A model generated the notes under the pieces. The model did not search any database. It was given only the letters and a program-made list of their open reading frames with translations, and was not told the origin of the DNA. Shown here piece after piece: positions 20,317-31,940 of a stretch of DNA of 64,000 bases (positions are counted from its first letter, which is position 1; every line of letters starts with the position of its first letter). The stretch is from Yamagishiella unicocca (taxonomy: Eukaryota > Chlorophyta > Chlorophyceae > Chlamydomonadales > Volvocaceae): contig BDSL01000039.1 in NCBI GenBank assembly GCA_003116995.1, forward strand, positions 310,001 through 374,000, given 5' to 3'. Position numbers and translations under genes: made by a program.

Positions 20317-23300
20317 ATGTCACCAACGGCTCAGCTGCACCGGATCTCTACCAGCAACTTGCTGCCGACACGCTCTACGACACGGGTGCAGCAGCCGCGT
20401 GCACTTCAACATGGATGCAGGATATCCAGGTACTATCCCGCAACAATATTTGTGGGACAAGGGGAACGCAGTATGTGGGTTGGATTCAACATCGATCACC
20501 GAGAAACAGTCCTTGTTGCACTGGGTTTTTTGCACAGCTCCCCCCCCCCCCTTTCCAATGCACACGAGGGCACACTCCAGCAGCCCCTCAGTGTCTATTT
20601 CCATAAGATTCAAATTTGCGCGCGAATCGCAAAGCAGCTGTTGCGCCAATTTCGATAGCGCCCTTGAACCACGGCCTTGCACTTGCGTACACGGCAAAAT
20701 CTCGACAAACTCCATCGTCGAAAAACCGTATCCCCGCAGGACGACAGTGGTGATGACTCGAGCAGACCAACAGCAGCAGCAGCAAGTTCAGGACCAGCAG
20801 CAGAGGTCAGGGCCAACTGGCCTCAACGTCGGCCGGCACCGCCCTACATCCCCCGCCGGCTGGGCGGAGATGGCGGGGGCGCTGCGCCAGGCCAACGTAA
20901 GGCCCTTCTCGCGCATGTCATGCCAAGGGTGGTTGAGATTCATGCCAGGGGTGGTTGAGATTCATGGCCCCTTCTGGGGGACCTTCCGTTCTGCTGACAA
21001 TGGGCCGACGCAAACAAAGATGGCGCGGCAATCCGCGGACCGGCATCAGCCGAAAAAAGAAGAAATGGGAGAGCTATTGTAGCAATTGTAGCGCAAGTGG
21101 GGGGCAATTGCGTGCCAGGGTCGCCTTTATTTTGCGATTCGATGAACGGAGGAGAAGGGCCCACATTGGCACGACGCCGACAGGCATGAGGGACGCGTAT
21201 CAGCGCCGGGTTGTCAGCTGCTACGGCGGCGTCAGCCGCGGAAAAGTAAGACTGCTCGCTCGCTGGGCTAGCTGGCTGCGCTAACGCTCGCTGCGCGACC
21301 GTATGATGACGCTGCAGTGCGCCCGAGAGGGCGGCGATGTATCCTTGGTGCCCCAGCTCCCCACGAATGATTTGTTCGTCCACGGACCCCGTAGCTGGCG
21401 CGGTTTTCGTGAGCTGGCGCTGGCGCGACTTATCACACACCGGCTCCAGGTCACCGGCTGCCTGCCTGCCTCCCTCGCTGCAGGTCAAAATGATATCTCC
21501 CCAGGAGCTGCCGTGGCTCAGGGAGAAGGAGCTGGACGTCGTCATCCTGGACATACGGCCGACGGAGAGCTACACCGCGGTGAGCTGAGCCGCCCGAGGG
21601 GTTACGTTAAGCTTTACGTTCCCGTCCCCTTGGGGAAATTAAAGCTTTATAATATAGAGAGTCCGAGAATTCATGGCCGGCAAACAGAGCGGTGTGCGAG
21701 GTGACCCGTTGGTCGGCACTGAAAAGTAAAACCCGGGCGGGGCCCGGGCCGGGAGGTGCAGGTGGAGGGTTGCGAGGAAGACCCGTGGATGGGAAGAAAC
21801 CCGTTCAGAACAGACGTTTCGAGACGCATGCTGGGGAACTGGGTGGAGGGGGATTAAAAAATATAATATGGGGCGGCGTACTGGCGCCGCATGCTTACCA
21901 GCTTACCGGCGGCGGGGTTGTGAAAAAAGGAAACGGCTGGAGACTACGGAGGGGATTGTTGCCGGTGCACCCGCCCCCTCCTGGCGGAGCACCCGCCCCC
22001 TCCCGATGGAGCACCCGCCCCCTTCTGACAGAGCACCCACCCCCTTCTGACAGAGCACCCGTCGCTGCTATCTTTCCTTTTGCGCTGCAGGGACACCTGC
22101 CCGGTGCCAGCAACGTCTCCTTCTACCAGCCAATCCAGGGTTGGTAGGTGGGGCGAGGAGGGGCGCTCACGGTCCTGCCTACTCGGTCGTATTCCCAAGT
22201 TACAAACGCGAAAGGGTCGATTGTTACGTACCTCATTCATCAGATAGCCGGATCTTTAGTTGCCTGGCACTGCGTGACGGGGACTCGGCCCACCTGATGC
22301 ACACTGGGGTGGGCGCCCGAGCTGAGGGTCTGCGGGGTCGCAGGTACGTGCCGTGCCGCCTGGGAGGCGCAGAGAGTTCAGGCGCCTATTAACGGGGCAG
22401 TCAGCCGTCAGCTGTTGCAGCAACCTGCTTTACGCGGCCTGGTCGCCGCGTCAGCGGCGGCAGCCACCCAGTCACGCTTACCGTGTCCGCCTAAACATGT
22501 CCGACATGGTGTGTGGGATGCTCTGGTCACCCTCCGTGTTGTTATTGTTGTTGTTGTCGTTACTGTGTGTGTCTGTGTGGTGGGGCAACGCAGGACACCG
22601 TGGCAGGTTGCGCGGCGGGTGGGGTACGCGATGTTCGGCATCTCCAACGGCACGGAGGCCAACCCCAACTTCCTGGCAGGTGGGATCATGTGGGGGTTGG
22701 CATAAAAACCGATGAAGCGGTAAGGACAGGACGGTTGGCTCATGCTCGGCGGACACCTAGTTTGTGGGCGCATGCTGCAGCACTGGGACGGACTACCGGC
22801 ACCGGAGCACTTGGACCATTGGGGGGGTACAATAATAGAACCGGACCATTGGGGGGGGGGCGGCGGGGATAAGAGCACATGGCAGGGGGAGCGGGGGGGG
22901 GCCCAGGGGGGTACAGTATATGTGTATGTCGGGTTCGTAGAGTGCCGGCTGGCGGTGAACCGTACACGGCATTCGTACAGACATGGTGGGGTTGCGATGC
23001 GTCCAGGCTACCTTCCAGCGAATGCCATGACCGTCGGTAGCCAAGAAACGGTTGCGTCTTTGGCCGCCGCCGCCGCCGTAGAACCCCTGGTGACCCCGCG
23101 CCCTCCCCATACCGCTTCCTCGTGCAGAGGTGAAGGCGCTCGTGGTTGATCCCGCCACCACCCCCGTGGTGCTGTACTGCAACCTGGGGGGGTCCCTGGA
23201 GCCCACCAAGAACGACAAGAACGGGCAACAGGTACGACGGACGCTGTACGACGCGCGCAACTCTGTCCCATCGTGGCGCCGCCGGAGGCTTTTTGTTTTC

Positions 23301-23739
23301 CCGCCTCTGGACTTCGGTCTCCATGCGTTGGGGCCGTACAGCCCGCACGTGCGGTTCTAGATTGTTGCCGTACCACTCTTTACAACTGCGCGTCTGCGCT
23401 CCCCTAACTGCCCCTGCCCCCCTCGCCTGTGCTCCGTGGCCTGTCCGCGGTCGGCGCCGTCCCCCCGCCCCCTCCCGTCCCTCACAGACTCGGTCCATGA
23501 TCGCAGCCTTCGAGCTAGTGCAGGGCGGGTTCAAGAACGTGCAGGTCCTCAAGGGAGGGTACTCGGACTGGGTCGCGAAGGAAAGGTACGTACGGCGGGA
23601 AATGAACCCGGCGGCCCGCAGCCGACAAAAACCTTTGAAGCGGCTGCAGTGCGTCGCAACGTGGATTGTGATGCGGCGCGCGATGACTAGGGACGTTAGA
23701 ACATCCGGACAGTATGTGGAAGGCCCCGGTGGCAGGTAG
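20317..23739 (+). CDS. Plastid-targeted rhodanese-like domain protein (plant STR10/STR14 type)
   Basis: Eight exons: 20317-20429, 20740-20896, 21484-21579, 22091-22143, 22594-22679, 23128-23231, 23488-23585 and 23691-23739; phases agree, 251 residues. Residues 1 to about 42 are rich in Ser/Thr/Arg and end TTVVMTRA, a typical plastid transit peptide with cleavage site; a Gln run follows. The rhodanese fold is read from VVILDIRPTESY and GHLPGASNVSF, through NGTEANPNFL and VVLYCNLGG, to RSMIAAFELVQGGFKNVQVL and GGYSDWVAKER. Cys186 is the candidate active-site cysteine. Its loop C-N-L-G-G-S lacks the Arg residues common in sulfurtransferases, so sulfurtransferase activity is uncertain. The NGTE...NP.FL and GQQ(S/T)RS motifs are shared with plant plastid rhodanese-like proteins. 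The start was chosen because only exon 1 supplies the required phase 2 junction. Confidence 0.85.
20921..20966. repeat. 22-bp direct duplication in rhodanese intron 2
   Basis: GCCAAGGGTGGTTGAGATTCA then GCCAGGGGTGGTTGAGATT... in tandem, 25 bases downstream of the exon 2 donor. Confidence 0.85.
21655..21705 (+). repeat. Degenerate R2 repeat copy
   Basis: TTATAATATAGAGAGTCCG, GAATTCATGGCCGGCAAAC resembles the R2 core (TTATAA, AATCC, GGCCGACAAAC) with several changes. It lies in rhodanese intron 3. Confidence 0.5.
21768..21846 (+). repeat. R1 interspersed repeat copy in rhodanese intron 3
   Basis: GCGAGGAAGACCCGTGGATG, CCCGTTCAGAACAGACGTTT, GAGACGCATGCTGGGGAACT. Full length apart from small changes. 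Confidence 0.9.
21965..22064. repeat. 22-bp tandem repeat before rhodanese exon 4
   Basis: Five copies of GAGCACCCGCCCCCTTCTGA/TCCTGGCG-type units form the pyrimidine-rich sequence upstream of the exon 4 acceptor at 22090. Confidence 0.85.
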
Positions 23740-23832
23740 TAGTACTGTAACGAGTACTACTACCCCGTGGTAGGTAGTAGTACTGTAACGAGTACTACTA
23801 CCCCGTGGTAGGTAGTAGTACTCGTTACAGTG
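23732..23832. terminator. Tandem hairpins carrying TGTAA poly(A) signals after the rhodanese stop
   Basis: GTAGTAGTAC, TGTAACGA, GTACTACTAC occurs twice: a perfect 10-base stem with the poly(A) signal TGTAA in or beside the loop. A third unit reads GTAGTAGTACTCGTTACAG, so its loop carries TGTAA on the opposite strand. The block starts at the rhodanese stop codon and is the likely 3' end signal for both directions. Confidence 0.75.
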
Positions 23833-26246
23833 GGCTCGCGGCCAAGCGGTATGTCAGACGAAGCTGCGGGGCGCCGTGACGCAGACTGCTCTGAATGCTG
23901 CTTCGAAAGAGGCGTCGGGCGTCGTCAGACTGCACGCAGGGATGGCGTCTAGCGTGGGGAAGCCGGGCTGGGGTAGCGGGTAACATAACACCCTGACAGC
24001 ACAGCAGTGCGAAGGCCGAATCCGAACCGGCCCGACGGCCACAACTGCTCGTTGAATTGCCTCCATGTGTTGCCCTGCCGGCTCTGCAGGGAGATCGAGG
24101 TCTTCGAGTGAAGGGGGCGAGGGTGTGCGCAGGCAGCGGGCGGCGGCCGGCAGGCGGGTGCGTGTGTCCGTGAAGCAGCACGACGGGCAGCTGGCAGTCT
24201 CGGGGAATATCTGATGGCTCGCCACTGGTGTATGGAAGCAGAATGTACACAGAAGAATGCGCTTATGTAACTGTCGACGCAGCACATCGATGCTCTTGGA
24301 AGGGCAGTAAAATGGCTTGAGGTCTCCGCCTAAACATTTCAAACGGGCATGCGTACGGCGGAGGACGTGTGATCTGCTCGCGACATGTCGTACGCAGGCA
24401 GAGAGGCGGATGAGGTTTTCATCTGCGCTTGCCGTTAGGTGACGTCGTGTCAAACAACGGTCATCGTGTGTGCCGTACAAGGCGGGGCTTAGGTAGCCAG
24501 GTTAAGGCTGACAGCTCTGGACTGCGCAGCTTGATGCACTGTTTTATTAATTGTATGGAACTTGCGCGAACCGGTATGAATTTTGTTTTGTTTAACTTCC
24601 AAGGCGATCTTGAACCACGGCTTGCCGGATGCCGCGAAGGGTATCGACAGGTCATGCATTACGTAAGCCATATTTAGTCATTGAAATTTGAATGCTGCGG
24701 CACATCGCGTTCCGTAACCCCTGCAGTGATGCGCCTTTCTGGCGGGGTTAGGGTTACATCGTCAATCAGACGGTTCTGCGGTATCTTACGGCTGTGTGTG
24801 TGGTTTTCACCTCATGTAATACTCCGAGCCAACCCCAAGGGAAGCGTATGGGGTGTAGAGGCTTAAAGTAGCATTCAGCTCCAGTTCGCACCCTGCTGTC
24901 CGGAAGGGGCTGTTGGGTCTCTGCGATCGTCACTGCCTCACCCAAGCTTTTGCTTCGTTTGTCGTCTGCACCGTCGAGGGCTGCCGTTCCTGCCGTCGTT
25001 ACAAACTAAAGAAGCAACGAGGTAAATGGCGGCGACCAGAACTAGGACAAGTGAGATAATCTATGAATGAAAAGCCTGCACTACTCATCCCCCAGGAATC
25101 GGCGCCCCCTGACGCCAGGCCCCGGTTCTGGTTGCCTCACAGCCTGCTGCCGTGCCATTAGGTTGTACGGCGCACGGCCAACAAACTAAAACAACACTGC
25201 CAAACCAACCCCAAACACGACTCCTGCAGGGCGCCGCAAACCCTGACCCACCACCACCATCCCACAAACGGACAGGTGACACTCCCATACCTGTGCCCGA
25301 CGGCTGGCCCTCTAGGCCCGGAGCCCACTGCAGCGCCTACTACTACTGGCGTCCATCCACCACGCATCGGGCGCTTCCCCCAAAAGCCAGAACCCCGTCC
25401 TGTATGCCGGAGGCACACGAAAACAACCATCCAACGCTTGAACGAGAATTCCGATATAAACAATGTCAGCGGTAGGTTCCGCCGCCACGAACCGGGAGAA
25501 GTCATATCGTATAGAAGACAGGTTCAGGACACCACAGGGCGCCCATGGACTCATTCAGGTGTGTGATTTGGCTTTTTCATCTGGTGACGTGATGTGTCGT
25601 ACAACGCAGGAAGGGGGAGACCTCAACTAGTCCCAACAACGGGAACCAATGGACGCAGCGTGCACGGGAGGGCAACGATCTGCAATGTAGAAAATAAACA
25701 CAACTGAAGAAGGAACAAGGCGGGCGACGTCGGTCCCCGTATTTTATAATCCAGGGCAGCGAGCCTGATCCGCCTCCCTCCGACCAAATGCAATCGACGT
25801 GCCACGTGTTCGTTGGGGAATCGCTTATGGCGAGCGGAAGATGCTGTGTATGAACAGGAAGCGCCCGAAACCAATCGCTCGGGACCGCACACGATATGTC
25901 CTAAAAATAATGTACTGAATCAACTGCAGGTCAACGTATCCCGGTTGTCGGTAAGGTAATCGGTGATGATATGATACCAGGTTTCGCGACAAACTAGCAC
26001 TCGTAAGTTACGAAATAATCCCACATCCAGTGCCAAGCGGCTCGCACTCTGACGGTACCAGCTACGCTGTCGCTCGTCTCCTCCTGTCCGCTGACTGTTT
26101 GCTGTCTGTCTCGTTCTGTCTGCTGCCTGTCTGTCTCGCTCTGTCTGCTACGTGTCTGTCTCCTCATGTCCGCTGCCTGTCTCGTTCTACCTGCTGCCTG
26201 TCTGCTGTCCGTCTCGTTCTGTCTGCTGCCTGTCTGTTCAGGGCAA
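23833..26246. other. Intergenic region without recognisable genes
   Basis: Several weak open frames on both strands show no domain, codon bias or splice pattern. A short segment near 24600-24650 (CTTGAACCACGGCTTGC ... TCGACA) resembles sequence at 20665-20710, suggesting a small dispersed repeat. A minus-strand TGTAA near 24999 could end the beta-helix transcript. CTGTCTGC/CTGCCTGT simple repeats occupy about 26088-26240. Confidence 0.5.
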
Positions 26247-29200
26247 TCACTGCCCACCGCCCACGCCAGCGTCTTCTGCACCAGAGTTATCGTGCAGCTC
26301 AGTCACCACCACGTCGCCGGACGTGTAGGTTCCACTGCCACTGCCATCCGCCTCGCCGCCAACCGCACAGTCTTCTAACACCAGCGTGCTGCTGGCAGCG
26401 CTGCTGCTGCTCCCTCCAAGCCCTGCTGCTGGCAGCGCTGCCAGGGAATCGCCGTACAGACGGGCAGCGTTGCCGCTCAGGACCACCCGTGTCAGGCTGG
26501 CGGCAACCGGGAGGGTGAGGTACACGCCGCCGCCACTGCCCGCGTCGCAGCCGTTAGAGGTGAGGTTCGAGTCCTCGACTGTCACACGAGCAAGTGCGGC
26601 CGCGTCAAGGTCCTGTGCCAGTGCTGCAGATGCGAGAGCTGCGATGCCGCCGCCGTTGTTTGCTGCGGCGTTGTGAACCACGCTACTGCTCACCACCCGA
26701 AGCGCTGCCAACGAGCTGGCGTAGACGCCGCCGCCGTTTGCCGAGGCGTTATTGGAGTCGATGCTGGGGAAGAAGGATGGGAGGAGACAGGCGGGAACAG
26801 GGGTGGGGAAGATGCGAGAGGTTGGCCAGGTTTCGTGTTGTCCAGGGCAAATCGGCGACAGCCGAACGATTAAAGATCATGATGCGCACAACACCAAAGC
26901 GGCGGCGATCTCATTGGGACGCTCCTCCCTGGGCCACAACACATTGTAGGCGGAAGCTCAGTACCCCGACCGACACAAGCTCAGTACTCGACCCAACACA
27001 ACATCGATACCCGACACACACACAAGGACCCCTCTCACCTGCAGGACACCAGCTCTAGGGACGAGCGCGAACCCCCTGCCTCGAAAGGGTAGTATGGCAT
27101 GGCCGCTGCGGCTGCCGCCGCCGATTCAGGCGGCTGCAGAGCCGCCACGGCTCCCCCGTTGCGCATCGCGCTGTTGGCAGTCAGGTTGCAGCCGTACATC
27201 CCCACCGCGCCGCACGTCGCCACCGCAACAGCACCGCCGTCAGCTCGCGCTGCGGTGTTCCAGCTGAACCTGGACTGGTTGATCACCAGCGCGTGCCAAG
27301 AGGGCGCACCCGGGGGCCCGGAGCTCGCAGGATCAGCCGCCGCCGCGGCCACAGCGCCGCCCGAGAGATTCGCTGCGTTGGCCTTGAAGGAGCAGTCCTC
27401 GACCCGCGCCGTGCAGAGCCGAAAGAACAGCGCTCCGCCGCTGCCGCCGCTGCTGCCGCCCTCGAACGATGACCCCTGGATGGCGGCGGTGCATGCGCCC
27501 GCGCTCCGCCTGGCAGCCGCATCCCACGATGCCGCCAGGTAGTCTTCGGCGTCGCTGCCCTCCGCGACCGAGTTGTCCTGCAGAGGCGCCATGGGCGGTA
27601 TCGGCACCGGCGTCCAGTCACCCAGCTCGTCCAACAGGCCCCTCAGTGCCACTGCGCCGCCGTCGCACCACCGCTCGCCCTCCGCCAGCGACTCGTCGCC
27701 GGCGCCGTTGCCCACGAACTTGCTGCCCCAAATGCTGACGCTGAGCGCCGAGGCGGCGGTCGCGGAGGCGAGCATCGCGCCTCCTGCCGACCCAGCGCGG
27801 TTGTACGACAGCTCCGAAGCCATGATGCTGGCGGACCACACCTCCGCGCCGCCGCCCACATGGCCGACGCGTGAGGTCGGGTCCGTGCGTCGTACCATTG
27901 ACGACATATCGGTTGGCCCCAGGTACACGGCGCCCCCGGACAGACCCGCGCGGTTGCCCATCAGCCGAGAGGCGGATATCTCCAAGCTGGGGTCGGCCAC
28001 CGATTGGTCCACCTAGGGCCCAGAAAGTTTAGGGTTTACGGGCGGGAATGGGCCATTATACGATGGTTTCATAGGATAGTAGCCAGCGGCGCAAAAGCGT
28101 CTAGGTGCGATGCAGTCCACCCATTGCCTCACACGGTGTCCCTGCAGGGCACCAGCTCCCAGTCCCCGCCGCCACCGCGCCCCAGCTCCCAGTCCCACCG
28201 CAATCGCTCCCAACACAGCTCGAGATAGGACACAACCCGGCATCGCCGCCCAGTGCTGCTCACCATCAGGCACAGGGCACCGCCGTTGCCCTTTCGGGCC
28301 GTGTTGTTTGCTAGCAGTACGCCACCCTGGACCCGCATCGCCGACACCCCGGGTTGCATCATGATGGCGCCGCCATGCAGGCCGGCGACGTTGTCGGTCA
28401 GCTGGGTGGCGGCGCCGCTGATCGTCAGTACCTCCATGTAGCCGAAAACATGGATGGCGCCGCCGCTGCCTGCCTCAGCACGGTTGTGTCGAAAGGAGCT
28501 GCCGCCCTGTACGGCACAAGAGAGACAGTGTTTAGGAAGAAAGGAAAGGAGGATGTCGCTTACTGGGGACAGGACGTACGGACTGGTTCGGCGGCGCTGG
28601 AACAGTAGCGGCTGCGAAAGTGCGGGTGTGCTGTGGCATCAGTGGCAAGGCGCGTGGCGGCGGCGACGGTGATGGCACAGGCACCACAAGGCATTCGGAT
28701 GCAATGCAGCATATGTCCTTCAACAGGCAACCATGAAGTCGGGGGCCCACCGGCATTCCCTCGTGTTAAAAAACATACGCGGAGACGCGTGCCAGCTTAC
28801 CGTGATGTTCAGGGCGGCCGGGCCCTCCGAGAAGGCGAGGGCGCCACCGTTGCCGTACTCCGCAGTGTTGCTCCAGAACCGGGTCTTGTCGGTCGCGGTG
28901 AAGGAGTTCAGGGCGGCCGCAAGGTTGAACACGCCCCCGTCGCCGGCTGCGGTGTTGTCGGCGAAGGAACAGCCGCTGACAGTGATGGAACTCTGCGTAG
29001 GGAGTGGAGCAACGAAGGCGTCATGCCATGTTGCCGTGCAGCGCTGGCAGGCAGACAGGGGCCCTGGCGCCAGCTTGTAGGCCAGGGACAACCGCGTAAG
29101 CAGCACAGACGATTCGACTTTCCAGACGACAATCGCCCCCTGTCCATCCTACAACCAGCTGATGTAACGACTGGGCAAACGAGACGGTAGGATACCCGCG

Positions 29201-31221
29201 CCAGCTAGCGCCATAACGCTCTCGACGGAGCCCTTTGGAAAGGGGCTCTCCTGCGGGCTCACGATGTGCAAACACCATGACTGGCGCACAAAACCGCCAA
29301 AGCTTACTTCCAGCAGTACGTCCCCGATGTGCCCATCGCTCTGATTGCGTCCCAACTCAATTTCCCAATCCAAGCCACCGCACGGGCAACGGCACTGCCG
29401 TCCCCCCCACGACGGATTCTCTTTAAAAACCCCACGACCCGCTGCAAGCCATCCCCTCACACAGACCCAGATAGTTTCTGCCCTTTTACCCCGACAGACC
29501 CACCATCGGCAGGTCGAGCGACGAGAAGAACGCGCCCTTGCCCCCGGCGTTGCTGTGAGCCACCACACCGAACATGGACACCTCCAGCGCGGTGCCATCC
29601 GAGCTCGAGCTGGCTGTCTGGTTGTCGGTCCGCGAGGAGGCCGCTGAAGCCGCCACCACCACCACCCCATGCCCCGCGGGCAAGGCGCCGGCGCCACGCG
29701 CTCCGTTGACTGTGCTGACCGTGCCGTACAGACCGCCCTTCGCCACGGAATTGCCGGCAAACGTGCAGTTGGTCATCTTGAGCCGCCGCTTGGCTGTGGT
29801 GTCCACATTGTACTGCAGCATGATGCACGCCCAGCCATGCGCGTCGCGCACGCGCGAACAGCTGAAGTCGCTCAGCGCAGCGTACGATAGGTTGGTGGCG
29901 TGGAGCGGGCCGTGGAGGGCGGCTGTGTCGTTACCGGCCAGCCAGATGTCCGACACACTCACGTTATGAATCTCCAGCTGCAGCGCACAACAGGGCAACG
30001 TAGCGGAGGCAGTTACTCGCTTGGAGTTCAAGATTACGAACCCACGCATGTGATCCTGGTCGCGCGAGCGACGCAGACAGCCCGCACTCGCAGATCTACG
30101 CATGTTCCTTTCGGTCCCCGTACTTTTGCGGCGCTGCTCTGGGCACGGGCAGACCGGCCCATATATTTATGGGGGCAAGGTACCGATATCGGTGGGTATA
30201 CTACAACTATGCATACGAGTCGATGAGTATACTGCCAGAGGTACATACGTAAAGCCCCCAACCCTACGATCAACTACTTACCTTGGTGCAATTTTCGCAT
30301 TGAACGATCGGCCCTCGGCTGAGGGGCAGGTCACGAATGACGCTGTCCACGAGGCGCAAGTATGGCACGTTGTGGAAAGTTAGGCCCCATTCCTCGTCAC
30401 CCCGCCGGAGCGACACATTGACGCCCGTCCATGTGTACGTGAGGCCCAGCAGCTGGCGCCCAACAGTTACGTTCACCGGGGCGCTACCAGATGAGCACGC
30501 CAAGCTTGCTTCTTGCAGCATGGAGCTCGAGGGCGAGGAGCCGCCGACCAAAGACATTCGACAAATAGTGGACATGCTGGTTGCGCTTGGTAGCGGCCTC
30601 GGAGGAAGTGGGCTTGCGCGTGGCGTCGGTGGCGATGATAGCAATCGCCGCGGTGGCGGTGACCGAGGCTGCGGCCGCGCGTTAGGAGAGTAGGCTGCTG
30701 CCGAGGGCGAAAATGAGCGGAAAGAACGATTCAGCAGTGGACGCGTTGATATTGGACGCGGGGGCGACACTTGGATACCACCAGTAGTTGACTTTGTGCG
30801 CGGGACACTAAGTTGACGCTAAGCAGGGGAGCACCTGTCATATAGATGACGAGATGTGCGCCACATTGAGACATTGTTGAGCGTGGAGCGCGCTTGTATT
30901 CGAGGACTTGAGGTTGAGTCAAGTGGCGCGTCAAAATTTTTGCCGAGGCAACATATGCTGAATCACGATACGCAAGCTCTCAGTGACAATTAGTTCATGA
31001 GGTGAGGTGCGTATAGATGGCATTTAGGACAAATCAGGGCTTCACTGCAGGCGTTCAACGCTCACGCTCAGGCTTCAAAGCCGAGCGACGCTTCAAAGTG
31101 GGCCATCCGTGACGGTTCGCCCAAGCCGACTTGCAGTGTTGTCCTCACCTTGCACTATTGTTGCGGAGAGTATCCAGAAGCAGAACGCCCATTGTTGTTT
31201 TGAGAAGCGACCCGCAGCCAT
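26247..31221 (-). CDS. Secreted beta-helix protein with polymorphic-outer-membrane-type repeats
   Basis: Seven exons in transcript order: 31221-31149, 30697-30282, 29977-29504, 28992-28801, 28506-28264, 28012-27039 and 26763-26247; phases agree, 962 residues. Exon 1 is a clear signal peptide (MAAGRFSKQQ, then a hydrophobic core to ATIVQ). A Pro/Arg/Ser-rich segment follows, then many repeats in which a polar strand with Asn precedes GG(A/V)(V/I/L): NRAGLSGGAVYLG, NAANLSGGAVAAA, NSAMRNGGAVAAL, NVAGLHGGAIMM, NTARKGNGGALC, NAAANNGGGIAAL. This is the pattern of right-handed beta-helix (pectin-lyase-like) repeats also seen in chlamydial Pmp proteins. No catalytic motif or C-terminal membrane anchor was found. 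An extracellular-matrix or cell-surface role is inferred only from secretion and repeats. The C-terminus after GVGGGQ may be incomplete. Confidence 0.8.
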
Positions 31222-31330
31222 ACCGTTTGTAGATGTTGATGTAATTAGCCGCTCCTGTAGGCATATGAAATGTAAGCGAGGATAGTGTCCGGTTAACACA
31301 GATGGGTTATTGGCGAGCAAGTCAATGAAA
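31222..31330. other. 5' flank of the beta-helix gene
   Basis: Short flank before the duplicated AT-richer block. No clear TATA box is seen. Confidence 0.3.
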
Positions 31331-31334
31331 CGCA

Positions 31335-31940
31335 ACGTCGTACGTCCCCATGCTTTGATTTTTAGCTCCTCGCTCTCTCCGTAAAATGGCCAATCATGGC
31401 GAGCTTAAATTTGAAAGATAAAATGCTAGTATCATTTAGAACGCACTCTCTCCAACTTTGCAACATTTTTATCCGACGAGGATGCGATGAAGCATCATCA
31501 ATCGGCATGCACCTCCTTACAAGCCTTGGCAAAGAGCAAGAAGAAGAGCATGCATCAGCGAAAGGGCTTCACCCTGTTCCTTCAGCTGCGTTTTGTCAAG
31601 GAGCTACGCGACAGCTCCACAGCATGCGCGAGATGGGTTGTTGGCGATCATGCGACATCGCACGTCCCCATGCTTTGTATTTTTATTTCCTATCATTTAC
31701 AAACACATCCTCTCAAATATGCGGTGTTTCAAATTTCAATGCGATGATAACAAGGGAGCATCAACCGGCGTGCACCTCCCTTTCAAGCCTTGGCAAGAGC
31801 ATAAGGAAGAGCTTGCATCAGCGAGAGGGCTTCATCATGCTCCTTCAGCAGCGCTTCGCCGAGAAGTTACGCGATAGCTCCATAGCATGCGCGTTTTGTC
31901 GAGGGCAGCTGCGCCCAGCTCCATTGCATGCGCGGCTTTG
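31335..31940. repeat. Divergent tandem duplication, unit about 256-316 bases
   Basis: The segment around 31486-31633 (GCATGCACCTCC, CAAGCCTTGGCAA, GCATCAGCGAAAGGGCTTCA, CTACGCGACAGCTCCA) is repeated with many substitutions at 31742-31893. CGTCCCCATGCTTTG occurs at about 31346 and 31662, and a third partial copy (AGCTCCATTGCATGCGCG) ends at 31936. Open frames exist but are not conserved between copies, so this looks like decayed repeat, not a gene. Confidence 0.75.

Noticed and set aside
26085..26246. Extra exon of the beta-helix gene
   Set aside because: The sequence is a CTGTCTGC-type simple repeat after the stop codon; no acceptor and domain continuation are visible.
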